In this document: one piece after another, positions 35,027 through 44,118 of the stretch
Layout: each line of letters starts with the position of its first letter
How positions within the stretch are numbered: position 1 is the stretch's first letter
Assembly (NCBI RefSeq): GCF_014649115.1
Contig: NZ_BMSK01000002.1
Location: forward strand, 297,748 to 361,747
Direction: 5' to 3'
DNA: 64,000 bases
Source of the DNA: Streptomyces eurythermus
Lineage (GTDB): Bacteria > Actinomycetota > Actinomycetes > Streptomycetales > Streptomycetaceae
Position numbers and translations under genes: made by a program
Notes under the pieces: generated by a model
What the model was told of the DNA's origin: nothing
The model's database searches: none
The model's input: only the letters and a program-made list of their open reading frames with translations

Positions 35027-35797
35027 TCAGAGCGCGGTGAAGCCGCCGTCGGCGGCGACCACGGCTCCGGTGACGAAGCTGGAGCGCGGGGAGGCGAGGA
35101 AGCACAGCACCTCGGCGATCTCGGCCGGCTGCGCCACCCGGCCCAGGGGCTGTGCGTCGGCGAAGGACGCGAGGTAGGCGCGGCTGTCGGAGCGGAAGGT
35201 GTCGAGGAAGTCGGACTCGATCACGCCCGCGGCGACCAGGTTGGCGCGGATGCCCAGGGGCCCGCCCTCGACAGCGAGGACCTTCGTCAGCTGGGCCAGA
35301 GCGCCCTTGGACGCGCTGTAGGCGGCGCCTTCGGGCAGCCCGACGGTGCCCGCGTAGGAGCCGGTGCTGACGATGGCCCCGCCACCGCCGGCCCGCATGG
35401 CCCCGAAGGCCTCGCGGGCGAAGAAGAACGAGCCGCGGGCGTTGACCGCCATCACCGCGTCCCAGTCCTCGGCGGTGGTGTCGGTGACGGGCTTGTTCAC
35501 GGTGCGCCCGGCGTTGTTCACCAGGATGTCCAGCCGCCCGAAGGCGTCGACCGCCTTGCGCACGGCCCCGACGGCGGTCTCCTCCCGCGTCACGTCCCCG
35601 GTCACCGCGAGGACACCGGGGAACTCCTTCGGCAGGTCCTCGGTCCCGGGGCGCAGGTCGACGGCGACGACGCGGGCGCCGCGAGCGCTCAGCAGCGCCA
35701 CCGTCTCCCTGCCGACCCCGCGCGCACCTCCTGTGACAAGGGCCACCTTCCCGGCGAACTCGGTATCCCGCCGGTCACCGTCTTCCATCCCGGCCAC
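35027..35797 (-). CDS. SDR-family oxidoreductase
   Basis: 256 residues. VALVTGGARGVGRETVALL binds the cofactor, DILVNNAGRTVNKPV is the NNAG strand, and IVSTGSYAGTVGLPEGAAYS with ASKGA gives the catalytic serine, tyrosine and lysine. The C-terminus SSFVTGAVVAADGGFTAL is standard. The GTG at 35795-35797 was chosen because an AGGAG is 6-7 bases upstream; the ATG three codons in has none. It is divergent from an MmyB-type regulator with a strong palindrome between them. Confidence 0.9.
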   Translation of the reverse strand: MAGMEDGDRRDTEFAGKVALVTGGARGVGRETVALLSARGARVVAVDLRPGTEDLPKEFPGVLAVTGDVTREETAVGAVRKAVDAFGRLDILVNNAGRTVNKPVTDTTAEDWDAVMAVNARGSFFFAREAFGAMRAGGGGAIVSTGSYAGTVGLPEGAAYSASKGALAQLTKVLAVEGGPLGIRANLVAAGVIESDFLDTFRSDSRAYLASFADAQPLGRVAQPAEIAEVLCFLASPRSSFVTGAVVAADGGFTAL

Positions 35798-35892
35798 GGG
35801 CGGCTCCTCTCCTTGGTTCTCCTCGAACAGCGCATCCCGCGCCAGTCGCTCTGGCACCGAGAATGCGCGGGCCGGCAGGCGTCGACCAGGAC

Positions 35893-35929
35893 GTGCGCTG
35901 CCTGGGTGCGGCACACCCAGGCAGCGCAC
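35893..35929. promoter_or_regulatory. Perfect 16-bp inverted repeat, candidate operator
   Basis: GTGCGCTGCCTGGGTG (35893-35908) and CACCCAGGCAGCGCAC (35914-35929) are exact reverse complements around a 5-base centre. The element lies 24 bases before the regulator ATG and about 95 bases before the SDR GTG, in the middle of a divergent promoter. It is most likely the binding site of the adjacent MmyB-type regulator. A terminator is less likely because no gene ends here. Confidence 0.65.
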
Positions 35930-35953
35930 CCGGCCTGTGCTTAACCTGAACGA

Positions 35954-36808
35954 ATGACCGACAACCACCTGGGCGACTTTCTGCGTGCACGCCGCGCGTG
36001 CCTGCGGCCGGAGGACGTCGACATGGCGAGCTACGGGACCCGCAGGGTCACCGGGCTGCGTCGCGAGGAGGTCGCCGTCCTGGCCGGAGTGAACGCCGAT
36101 TACTACGCTCGCCTGGAACAGGGACGCGAACGCAACCCCTCACCCCAGGTGCTCGACGCCCTCTCCCGGGCGCTCCGGCTCGACGAGGACACCCGCGCGC
36201 ACCTGTACCGGCTCGCCGGGGCCACACCCGGCGACCACCTCGCCGCGCACACGTCCGGACAAGTCAGTCCCGCACTGCGCCAGCTGATGGACGGCTACCC
36301 GAACACCCCCGCATTCGTCCTGGACCGAACCCTGGACATCCTCGCCACCAACGCCCTGGCCGACGCTCTCTTCGCCCCCTTCGATCCGCCGGACAACCTG
36401 GCCCGCATGACGTTCCTCGATCCCGCGGGCCGGCACTTCTACACGGACTGGGACCGTGCGGCCCAGGCCGTGGTCGCCAACCTCCGCCACGCGATGGGTT
36501 TCGACCCGGACGCTCCGCGGCTGCGCGAGCTGGTCCGCACCCTCACCGAGCGCAGCACCCTGTTCGCCCGCCAGTGGAACAGCCACACCGTGCGCGGCAA
36601 GACCCAGGACGCCAAACACCTCCACCACCCGGACGTCGGTCCCCTCACCCTCACCTATCAAGCCTTCGACGTACGCGCCGCGCCCGGCCAGCAGCTCGTC
36701 GTCTACCACGCCGAACCGGGCGGCCCCAGTGCCCAGGCGATGGAACTGCTCGGCTCCCTCCACGCCACCCGGAGCCGCCGCGAGGCACGTCGCCAGAATT
36801 CATCCTGA
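35954..36808 (+). CDS. MmyB-like helix-turn-helix regulator
   Basis: 284 residues. An XRE-type helix-turn-helix fills the first 80 (LGDFLRARRACLRPEDV, RRVTGLRREEVAVLAGVNAD, YYARLEQGRERNPSPQVLDA). The rest is the MmyB-like ligand-binding domain (LMDGYPNTPAFVLDRTLDIL, FARQWNSHTVRGKTQDAKHL, HHPDVGPLTLTYQAFDV), thought to bind small lipophilic or fatty-acid-like molecules. Such regulators usually sit beside and control an SDR, as here. It probably acts at the 16-bp inverted repeat upstream and also controls itself. Confidence 0.9.
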   Translation: MTDNHLGDFLRARRACLRPEDVDMASYGTRRVTGLRREEVAVLAGVNADYYARLEQGRERNPSPQVLDALSRALRLDEDTRAHLYRLAGATPGDHLAAHTSGQVSPALRQLMDGYPNTPAFVLDRTLDILATNALADALFAPFDPPDNLARMTFLDPAGRHFYTDWDRAAQAVVANLRHAMGFDPDAPRLRELVRTLTERSTLFARQWNSHTVRGKTQDAKHLHHPDVGPLTLTYQAFDVRAAPGQQLVVYHAEPGGPSAQAMELLGSLHATRSRREARRQNSS

Positions 36809-37193
36809 CCGGCACCGGCGGTCACCCGCCCTGCAGCCCCTGCGGGAGCGTTCGGCAATGCCCGCCGTGAGGTGGCCGAGGCCCGCGCCCGCGAAGCGGC
36901 CAGGGCCTGGAAGGAGGAGTACAACGGTGGGACGCGGTCGCGGGCACCGGCTGGGGTACCACCCACGGCCCCGGCCGACCCTGTGTGGGGACTGCGGCCG
37001 GGAGGCCGACGTCGACTTGGCGCAGGCCTGGCCGGGCAGGTGGCTCCACCACCCATCCGCCACCCCGGCCGGCGACTACACCGCGCCCAACGGGCTGTTC
37101 GTCCTGGCCCGCACCGCCGGCCGGGGCCGGATGCGGAGGATGGAGGCGCCTGGACGAAGCGGACAGTCACTCGGAAAAGACCAGGGCCTGTCG
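36809..37193. other. Gene-poor stretch with a protein-like fragment
   Basis: A plus-strand frame reads PRPTLCGDCGREADVDLAQA then WPGRWLHHPSATPAGDYTA, with a CxxC pair, but no family is certain and no start is seen. It looks like a truncated gene. Nothing else is recognised before the permease stop. Confidence 0.3.
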
Positions 37194-38573
37194 TCAGACT
37201 CTCGTCCGCCCTGCCGGCGCCTCGCGCTTCCTTTCCGCCGCGGGCGCCCGCACGAGCCCGGCGTCACGTCCTGCATTCCCGCCGTTGAACGCCAGGTTCA
37301 GGCAGAACGCCAGCAGCGTCGCACTCGTCACCGGTGAGCCGAGGACGATGCCGACGCCTTCGGGGAAGCGCGAGTACAGGTCGGGCGCCACCTCGGGCGC
37401 CATGCCGACGCCGATCGACACCGCGACGATCAGCAGGTTCTGCGTGCCGTCGAAGTCGACCTTGCGGAGCGTGCTGATACCGACCGCGGCGACCGTCGCG
37501 AACATCACGAGCCCCGCTGCGCCGACCACCGGCTGTGGCAACCCGGCGACCCACGCCCCGAGTTTGGGAACCAGGCCGAGGAGCACGAGGATGCCACCCG
37601 CGATCGTCGCGACGTGCCGGCTGCGCACCTTCGTCATCGTCACCAGGCCCACGTTCTGCGCGAACACCGTGTCGAGGAAGGCGTTCATGACGCCTCCCAG
37701 CACCCCGGAGAGCCCGTCCGCGGCCAGTCCGCGTGCCATGTCGGCGGTGGTCAGCCGCTTCCCGGTCAGCTCCGCGACCGCGATCAGATCGGCCGTCGAC
37801 TCGGCGAACAGGACCAGCATCACCACGCACATCGACAGCACGGCGACCGCGGGGAATTCCGGGGCGCCGAAGTGGAACGGGGCGCTGAGCCCGATCCAGT
37901 CCGCCGTCCGTGCCGCCGAGAAGTCGACCAGGCCGAGCGGAACGGCGACCGCCGTCCCCGCCAGCAGGCCCAGTAGCACGCCGGTTTGAGCGAAGAACCC
38001 GCGCCCGAACCGTGCCGCCAACAGGATCACGAGAACGACGAACGCGGCGAGCGCGAGCCGCGAAGGCGCCGCGTGACCGGCGGCCTTCGGGTCGCTTCCG
38101 ACGACCAGGTTCACGCCCACACCGATCAGCGCAAGCCCCACCACCGTGATCACCACACCGCTCACCAGCGGCGGGAAGAAGCGGACCGCCTTCGCGAACG
38201 GATAGGCGATCAGCAGCCCGAACACTCCGGCTGCGAGCATCGACCCGTACACCGCCTGAAGGCCGTACTCCCCGGCGATCAGGATCATCGGCGTCACCGC
38301 GGTGAACGCGGCTCCTGCCATCACCGGCATCCGCACACCGAGGAAGCGGCCGACACCGGCACCCTGGATCGTCGTGACGACGCCCGCGACGAGCAGATCG
38401 GCGTTGATCAGAACGGCGATCGTCGCGGCATCGAGCCCGGCCGCGGCACCGAACACCAGCGGCACGGTCACACACCCCGTGTACATCACGAGCACGTGCT
38501 GGAGCCCCAGCACCGCGAGCCGCCCGAAACCGGCCCGCCGTCCGCCCTTCGCAGGCATCGTCACGTCGATCAT
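37194..38573 (-). CDS. NCS2 uracil/xanthine permease
   Basis: 459 residues, about 12-14 hydrophobic segments. NCS2 features: LGLQHVLVMYTGCVTVPLVF in the first helix, GAAFTAVTPMILI, and the signature region FAESTADLIAVAELTGKRLT then GGVMNAFLDTVFAQNVGLVT with the conserved acidic and NxG-like residues, followed by TKVRSRHVATIAGG. It imports a nucleobase (uracil, xanthine or related) with protons. It follows the Fe/2-oxoglutarate-type oxygenase by only 4 bases on the same strand, so they share an operon and possibly a substrate. Confidence 0.92.
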   Translation of the reverse strand: MIDVTMPAKGGRRAGFGRLAVLGLQHVLVMYTGCVTVPLVFGAAAGLDAATIAVLINADLLVAGVVTTIQGAGVGRFLGVRMPVMAGAAFTAVTPMILIAGEYGLQAVYGSMLAAGVFGLLIAYPFAKAVRFFPPLVSGVVITVVGLALIGVGVNLVVGSDPKAAGHAAPSRLALAAFVVLVILLAARFGRGFFAQTGVLLGLLAGTAVAVPLGLVDFSAARTADWIGLSAPFHFGAPEFPAVAVLSMCVVMLVLFAESTADLIAVAELTGKRLTTADMARGLAADGLSGVLGGVMNAFLDTVFAQNVGLVTMTKVRSRHVATIAGGILVLLGLVPKLGAWVAGLPQPVVGAAGLVMFATVAAVGISTLRKVDFDGTQNLLIVAVSIGVGMAPEVAPDLYSRFPEGVGIVLGSPVTSATLLAFCLNLAFNGGNAGRDAGLVRAPAAERKREAPAGRTRV

Positions 38574-38577
38574 GTTC

Positions 38578-39564
38578 CTATCGGGCGAAGTTCGCAGCGA
38601 TCCGCTGCCGGATGTAGTCGCCCGCGGTGATCGGCGGATAGCGGCCCTCCCGGCCCTCGATCACCACGTCGCGGTCGGCCTGCGCGAAGAACGCGATGCT
38701 GTGGCGGGCCGAGCGGTCCTCGTCAGGCCCCGGGGACCTGACCCGGTGGAAGTTCGACGGGAGCCGGTCGTCACTCCACCGCATCAGCATGTCCCCGATG
38801 TTGCAGGTGAGCACGGAGTCCGCCGGCTCGACCGGCGTCCACTCCTGCGCCTCGGCCTCCTTGCCCGGGCACACCTGCAGGCCGCCCTGCCCATCCCGCT
38901 GGAACAGCAGCGTCAGGCAGTCGAAGTCGGTGTGCGCTCCGGCCCGCCACACGTCCGCGGGGATCACGGCGTCGTCGGGCACGGCGAAGTAGTGCAGCAT
39001 CCGCAAGGTCGACTGGTACCGCGGGCTCACCGGGTCGTGGGCGCGCGCGAAGAACCCCTCGGGCAGCCCCAGCCTGTCCGCGAAGCAGGACAGCACCCAC
39101 ATCGCCAGATCCCGGCAGCGCGCCTCGAACGCCAGCACGCGCTCCTGGAACCCGGGCAGCGCGTCGTCCGGCCACAACCCCTCCATGTGCGGGCGGGTCA
39201 CCTGGTACGACTCCTTCTGGTCGGGCGTCCCGATCGAAGGGCGCACCTGGGTCATCGACTCCCAACCGGAGTTGAGCCCCTTCTTCAGGGCGTGCCGCGC
39301 CTTGACCTCCTCCGGCAGGGCGAAGAAGGCCACGGCGTCGGCGAACGCGCCGTCCACGACGCCGGGTTCGATGCCGTGGTTGACCAGCTGAAAGAAGCCG
39401 ATGTCGGTGGCGGCCGCCCACACTTCCTCGGTGATCTCCGCCTTGCGGCGCTCGAAGTCGGTGAGGTCGATGCGCCGGATCTCCCGGGCGGACGTCTCCG
39501 TCCCGGCCCCGCCCATCCGGGACTCCTTGGCCAACTCGTCGAGTGTGTACGTGGTGTTCGTCAT
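38578..39564 (-). CDS. Isopenicillin-N-synthase-like Fe(II) dioxygenase
   Basis: 328 residues of the IPNS/2-oxoglutarate oxygenase family. The N-terminal DIOX_N part has TDIGFFQLVNHGIEPGVVDG. The iron ligands are in AGAHTDFDCLTLL (H211, D213) and SNFHRVRSP (H273), and the 2-oxoglutarate-binding RxS is in SARHSIAF (R287, S289). It is therefore likely a 2-oxoglutarate dioxygenase. Being between nucleobase permeases and an amidohydrolase suggests a purine- or pyrimidine-like substrate, an inference. The ATG at 39562-39564 has AGGAG about 11 bases upstream. Confidence 0.87.
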   Translation of the reverse strand: MTNTTYTLDELAKESRMGGAGTETSAREIRRIDLTDFERRKAEITEEVWAAATDIGFFQLVNHGIEPGVVDGAFADAVAFFALPEEVKARHALKKGLNSGWESMTQVRPSIGTPDQKESYQVTRPHMEGLWPDDALPGFQERVLAFEARCRDLAMWVLSCFADRLGLPEGFFARAHDPVSPRYQSTLRMLHYFAVPDDAVIPADVWRAGAHTDFDCLTLLFQRDGQGGLQVCPGKEAEAQEWTPVEPADSVLTCNIGDMLMRWSDDRLPSNFHRVRSPGPDEDRSARHSIAFFAQADRDVVIEGREGRYPPITAGDYIRQRIAANFAR

Positions 39565-39830
39565 CGCGGCTGTCGCTCCTCTGACACGGAGTTGCGTACG
39601 GGATGCAGTCACCGCCCCTGCGATCCCCAGCACGGGCACTCAGAGGCCCGCGTGCACGGTCACGGCGGACCCCTTCGTGGGTCCGGCGCCGTGGGCTGGC
39701 GCGGGCCACGGTCGCCGGGGCCCGCACGCGATGTGTTCAGTGTGCACGGGGTGTGTTACCGGTGGGGATCACGCTGTTACACGGCCGTAAAGCCCAAGGT
39801 GGCCCGGCCGAGGTCTCGGGGCTCCGCCGG
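39565..39830 (-). promoter_or_regulatory. Intergenic promoter region of the oxygenase-permease pair
   Basis: 266 bases between the amidohydrolase stop and the oxygenase start. On the minus strand TGTAACAGC and GGTAACACAC near 39760-39782 repeat a GTAACA core in direct orientation about 20 bases apart, which could be activator half-sites or -10-like elements. A separate promoter here is plausible, but readthrough from the upstream genes is not excluded. Confidence 0.35.
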
Positions 39831-41159
39831 TCAATCGCCGCACGAGCTCCAACGGGCGAGGCCTGCCGCCAACTCCCGCGAGGACAGCCGGACATGCTCC
39901 CCGTCGCGTACCAGCAGCTCGCCTCCGACCAGCACGGACGCCACCGTCCTGCTGCCCGCGCACGTCAACAGCGTCGCCCCCGGATCGCGGACCGGAAGGC
40001 AGGCGTAGTCCCGGTCGAAGCGGTGCAGGACGAGGTCCGCCCGCATCCCCACCCGCACCCCGCCGTCCTCGTTCTCCTCGATCCCGAGCACCCGGTTCGC
40101 GCCGCCCACCGCCATCGCGAACATCTCGGGGAACCCGAACAGATCCGCCTTGCGGTGTGCGGCCCGCTGCAGGTACGCGCCGATGCGCAGCGCCTCCAGG
40201 ATGTCCTGCGTGTCGTTGCTGGCGGCCCCGTCGACCCCGAGACCGACACTCAGGCCGGCCTCCAGCATCTCGGGCACCGGTGCGATACCGCTGCCGAGCC
40301 GCATATTGCTCAGCGGGTTGTACGAGACACCGACGCCGTGTCGGGCAAGGGTGGCCCGCCCCTCGGCGTCGAGCTCCACGCAGTGCACGGCGAGCAGCCG
40401 TTCCCACAGAAACCCGGCCCGCTCCAGATACTCGACGGCGCCGACCCCTGTACGGTCACGGCACATCGTGTCGTCCGTGGTGGTCTCCAGCAGGTGCAGC
40501 GAGACGGGCAGTCCGCGCTCCTCGGCGTACGTGCGCACGGCGCCCATGCCCTCCGGCGTCAGACACCGCGGATTGGGCACGGCCACGCCGACGTCCACCC
40601 GGCTGCCACGCGCCTGCGCGATCAGTTCGTCGGTGTGCGCGAGGGCCTCCTTCAACGGCTGCATCAGGCGCGGATCGAAGCCCCACTTGCGGCTCCGGTC
40701 GGCCCGGTCGGCGACGCCCCGGCACAGCACGGCCCGTACGCCGCTGTCCTTGAGAGCCCGAAGCACCGCGTCGTGCACCTCGGGCGACGGGTGCGGCCAC
40801 ATGTGCTCGACGAGCGTGGTGGTGCCGCTGCGCAGTGCCTCGGCCGCCGCGGCGGCGGCGGCCGCGTAGGCCCGCTCGGGCGTGAGCAGCACCGCCTCCT
40901 CACCGACGGCACTCAGCCACGCGAGCAGCCCGAGCCCCTCGCCGATACCGCGCAGTCCCGCCTGGAAGAGGTGGGTGTGGGTGTTGACGAGACCGGGCGT
41001 CAGGTGTCCGCCGTTTCCGTCCAAGACCTCGCCACTGAACGGGAGTTCACCGTGCGCCGAGACCGCCGTGACCCGTCCGTCGGCGATGTGCACATCCATC
41101 CCGGGCAGCCAGCGGCTCCCGGTGTGGACAGTGACGTTTGTGATCGTCCCGAGCGTCAT
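39831..41159 (-). CDS. Amidohydrolase (nucleobase/8-oxoguanine deaminase-like)
   Basis: 442 residues of the TRZ/ATZ-type amidohydrolases. Metal and catalytic residues: NTHTHLFQAGLRG (H61, H63), VSLHLLETT (H222), AVHCVELD (H259) and GLGVDGAASND (D310). These enzymes deaminate or dechlorinate heterocycles such as guanine, 8-oxoguanine, cytosine or hydroxy-triazines. The neighbouring NCS2 permease, whose stop overlaps this start as ATGA, supports a nucleobase. The LFQAGLRGIGEG pattern resembles 8-oxoguanine deaminase and hydroxyatrazine hydrolase groups, but specificity cannot be fixed by eye. Confidence 0.88.
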   Translation of the reverse strand: MTLGTITNVTVHTGSRWLPGMDVHIADGRVTAVSAHGELPFSGEVLDGNGGHLTPGLVNTHTHLFQAGLRGIGEGLGLLAWLSAVGEEAVLLTPERAYAAAAAAAAEALRSGTTTLVEHMWPHPSPEVHDAVLRALKDSGVRAVLCRGVADRADRSRKWGFDPRLMQPLKEALAHTDELIAQARGSRVDVGVAVPNPRCLTPEGMGAVRTYAEERGLPVSLHLLETTTDDTMCRDRTGVGAVEYLERAGFLWERLLAVHCVELDAEGRATLARHGVGVSYNPLSNMRLGSGIAPVPEMLEAGLSVGLGVDGAASNDTQDILEALRIGAYLQRAAHRKADLFGFPEMFAMAVGGANRVLGIEENEDGGVRVGMRADLVLHRFDRDYACLPVRDPGATLLTCAGSRTVASVLVGGELLVRDGEHVRLSSRELAAGLARWSSCGD

Positions 41160-42499
41160 CGGGCGGACCCCTTCCGGTGACGGGCCGCTCCCGTGTGGTG
41201 GAACAGCAGATGGAGCAGGAACGCCACGATCCCGGTGACGGCGATGCCGCTGTCCAGGACGGTGCGCAGGTACGAGGGGAGCGGCGCGTAGAAGTCCGGT
41301 GCGCCGAGGGGGATCATGCCGAGCGCGAAGGCGAGGGCGACGGTCAGCAGATTCCGCGGCTCGGTCAGGTCGGCGCGTGCGAGGATGCGCAGCCCGACGG
41401 CGCCCACGGTCCCGAACATGACCAGCGAGACGCCGCCGAGGACCGGCCCCGGCACAGCGGCGACGGCGGCCCCGAGTACGGGCACGAACGCGAGCACCAC
41501 CATCAACACCCCTGACAGCGCCACCACATGACGGCTCCTCACGCGGGTCACGCTCACCAGGCCCACCGACTGCCCGAACGTCACGATGGGGAAGGAGGCG
41601 AGCGCCCCCGACAGCACAGTGGCGGCCCCGTCCGCGCGCAGCGCCCGTACAACGGTGGGCGCGTCGTTGCCACGGCCGGCGATCTGGCCGACCGCGAGGG
41701 TGTCGCCGACGGACTCCACCATGTTCACGAGCTGCACGACCAGCATCGCCGCGATGGCGGGCACCACGAACGCGGGCGCCCCGAAAGCGGTCGGATCGGG
41801 CGCCGTGACGACGCTGGCATGCGCGACCCCAGACCCGTCGAACAGTCCCAGCGGTAGCGCGGCCACGGTGCCCACGGCCATGGCGAGAAGCACCGAGAAG
41901 CGGGCGAGCGCGGGCGGCGCGACGCGCTCCACGACGACCACGAGCAGCACCGTCCCGGCGGCGAGCGCCAGCCCGCGGCCACCGCTGCCTCCGGCCCCCT
42001 CCCCGGCGACAAGACCGGCCGCCGAAGGCACCAGCGAGAACCCGATGACAGCGATGACCGTCCCGGTGACCAGCGGCGGAAACAGATGCAGACAGCGTCC
42101 GAACCAGGGGGCGACGGCCAGCGTCACCAGGCCGGACACGACGGTCGCCCCGAACACGGCGGCGAGCCCGTGCTGCTGCCCGATGAGGATGGCGGGGGTG
42201 ATCGCGGTGAACGTGGAGCCCATCACGATCGGCAACCGCGCCCCGAACCACTTCCAACCCAGCGACTGCAACACGGTGGCGACTCCGCTGGCCAGCAGGT
42301 TCGCGCTGATGAGCAGCCGTATCCGGTCCTCGGGCAGATGGAGCGCGGTTCCCACGAGCAGCGGCATCGTGGCCATGCCCGCGTACGCGACGAGCAGATG
42401 CTGCAGGCTCAGCGGCACGAGCCGCCGCCACGGCGGCCGTACATCGACGGGGTGAGGTCCTTGGTGTGCGGGCGCGACGGCATGCTCGACAACAGCCAT
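41156..42499 (-). CDS. NCS2 purine/pyrimidine permease
   Basis: 447 residues with 12-14 membrane segments. LSLQHLLVAYAGMATMPLLV is the first NCS2 helix, MGSTFTAITPAILIGQQ the second block, and NMVESVGDTLAVGQIAGRGN the substrate-binding helix, followed by TFGQSVGLVSVTRVRSRHVV. It is the promoter-proximal gene of the nucleobase operon and overlaps the amidohydrolase by 4 bases. Its difference from the second permease at 37194 suggests distinct substrates or affinities. Confidence 0.92.
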   Translation of the reverse strand: MAVVEHAVAPAHQGPHPVDVRPPWRRLVPLSLQHLLVAYAGMATMPLLVGTALHLPEDRIRLLISANLLASGVATVLQSLGWKWFGARLPIVMGSTFTAITPAILIGQQHGLAAVFGATVVSGLVTLAVAPWFGRCLHLFPPLVTGTVIAVIGFSLVPSAAGLVAGEGAGGSGGRGLALAAGTVLLVVVVERVAPPALARFSVLLAMAVGTVAALPLGLFDGSGVAHASVVTAPDPTAFGAPAFVVPAIAAMLVVQLVNMVESVGDTLAVGQIAGRGNDAPTVVRALRADGAATVLSGALASFPIVTFGQSVGLVSVTRVRSRHVVALSGVLMVVLAFVPVLGAAVAAVPGPVLGGVSLVMFGTVGAVGLRILARADLTEPRNLLTVALAFALGMIPLGAPDFYAPLPSYLRTVLDSGIAVTGIVAFLLHLLFHHTGAARHRKGSAR

Positions 42500-42696
42500 C
42501 GTTCCTCCTCGCAGCTCGGCGGAAGACGGCTGGTTAGCGCCCAGGCAAGCCCCGCACCCGGACGCACACCGGCCGTTGCAGCCATGACCGGTGTAGAGGT
42601 GACCGTAGGAAGGCGGTGTTTCGTCGGCGTTGCGCTCAGGAAACCGCGGCGTACCCGAAGGGCACGGACTAGGCGGGCCCCGCCGGACGGGACCAG

Positions 42697-42828
42697 ACCT
42701 CCGGCACCCCCAAGCCCGCCAAGCTCCCCACAGGCGCCGACGACCCCGCGGAGGGCAGGCGGCTGTGGGCGGCGAGCTAGCAGCTCACGGGTGTCCCCTT
42801 CGACCTCGAAGCCGGGGCCGCCATCTGA
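42697..42828 (+). pseudogene. C-terminal fragment of an SDR
   Basis: The frame reads TSGTPKPAKLPTGADDPAEG, RRLWAAS, an in-frame TAG, QLTGVPFDLEAGAAI and a stop. The LW-x-x-S-x-x-LTGV ending is typical of a group of actinobacterial SDR oxidoreductases. The nonsense codon and missing body mark it as a relic. Confidence 0.45.
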
Positions 42829-42964
42829 AGGGTGGTGCGGAAGGCCGTGATCAGGCAGGTCGGGACGGTGTACCAGGCTGAGCGGTCATGCGGTGAGGGC
42901 GAGGTTGTGCATGCGGGCAAAGCCTCTGATCCGGTAGATCATCTTGAGTGACGCGAGTGCAACT

Positions 42965-43460
42965 GTGACGGACGATGAGCGGGAGTTCATCGGGCCGTAC
43001 CTGCCGATCGGCGCGTAGGGCCCGTATCCCAAGCGGCTGCGGCAGCAGTTCGAGGGTGTGATCTGGCGGTTCAAGACCGGCGGGCAGTGGCGGGAGATGC
43101 CGCAGGATTCCGGAGTCTGGTCGACCGTCTCCAACCGCTTCCGGCAGTGACGTGACGCCGGTGTGTTCGAGGCCCTTCTGGAGGGCCTGACATGGGAGGC
43201 CGTGAAGCGGGGCGAGGTGGACCTGTCGCTGGTCGGCATCGACTCCACCACCGCGCGCGCCCGCCACGATGCCGCTGGAAGCTCCGCCTCAAGGCCGCCC
43301 TCCTGGGAGGCTGCCCGGGGCAGGCGGACCAGCAGCAGCGACGAGGAGACCGAACGCCTCTGGGGCCACCCGCCATCGAATACCATCGCGGCCCTACCCG
43401 GCCGGGGCGGTTCCTGCTCGCCCCCGACGGCGCCTGCCAACCCCCCCACGAGGTAGCCGG
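42965..43460 (+). pseudogene. IS5-family transposase with nonsense codons
   Basis: From GTG 42965 the frame reads TDDEREFIGPYLPIGA, TAG (43016-43018), GPYPKRLRQQFEGVIWRFKT, GGQWREMPQDSGVW, TGA (43148-43150), then RDAGVFEALLEGLTWEAVKR and DLSLVGIDSTTARARHDAAG. This is the N-terminal half of an IS5-group transposase through the first catalytic aspartate (VGIDSTT). Both stops replace expected sense codons (the second is TGG to TGA). The C-terminal catalytic part is missing. Confidence 0.75.
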
Positions 43461-43701
43461 CCACGACCTCACCGGCAACTCCCCGCACCGCGGGCGTGGC
43501 CGGGCCCGTGCGGCCACCGCGCGGCGGGGCAGGGCGAGGACGTGCGGCGGCAGCGCGCCGGTGAGCCGTGACCGCGGTACGTGGCGCCGCGGCCGGCCCG
43601 AGGGGGCGGCACCCGCCTCAAGTAATCTTCAGGGGACACTCGTTGTGGTGTGCCGCCGATACCGGCATCCCCCGGCGCAGGCCGCAGGAAGGGGAAGAAC
43701 G

Positions 43702-44094
43702 ATGAAGCAGCGTGCCGCTCCCGTCTCTGTGCCGCGGTGGGTCGAACAGCTCATGCACGAGATCGACACCCTCGATTTCGGCGAGGGTTTCGCCCGGATG
43801 ACCGACGACACGGAGATGTTCTTCGGCACGGCCCATGTGGTGGGTGCCGAGGCCGTCAAGGCATTCTTCGTCACGATCGACGAGCCGCTGCACATCGAGC
43901 ACACCGTCCTCGAGTGCTGGGACGCCCCCGACGGGGTCCTGTTCCTGCGCGGCGAGGCCGTGATGGCGAAGAAGACCGACCCGGACACCATCGTGCGGGC
44001 CCCGTTCATGCACCTGTACCGCCTCGACGACGGCGGCAGGATCCGCACCCTCCACGTGACCGCCGGACCGCTGCGCACCGATGCGGTGATGTGA
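43702..44094 (+). CDS. SnoaL-like (NTF2-fold) protein
   Basis: 130 residues. The cone-shaped NTF2 fold is suggested by LMHEIDTLDFGEGFARMTDD (first helix), TEMFFGTAHVVGAEAVKAFF and FMHLYRLDDGGRIRTLHVTA. Such proteins range from small-molecule isomerases and cyclases to stress proteins; none of the catalytic residues needed for a precise name is evident. GGAAGGGGAAG lies just before the ATG. It stands alone between relics. Confidence 0.8.
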   Translation: MKQRAAPVSVPRWVEQLMHEIDTLDFGEGFARMTDDTEMFFGTAHVVGAEAVKAFFVTIDEPLHIEHTVLECWDAPDGVLFLRGEAVMAKKTDPDTIVRAPFMHLYRLDDGGRIRTLHVTAGPLRTDAVM

Positions 44095-44118
44095 GGAAGA
44101 CGCAGGTCCTGACGTCTC

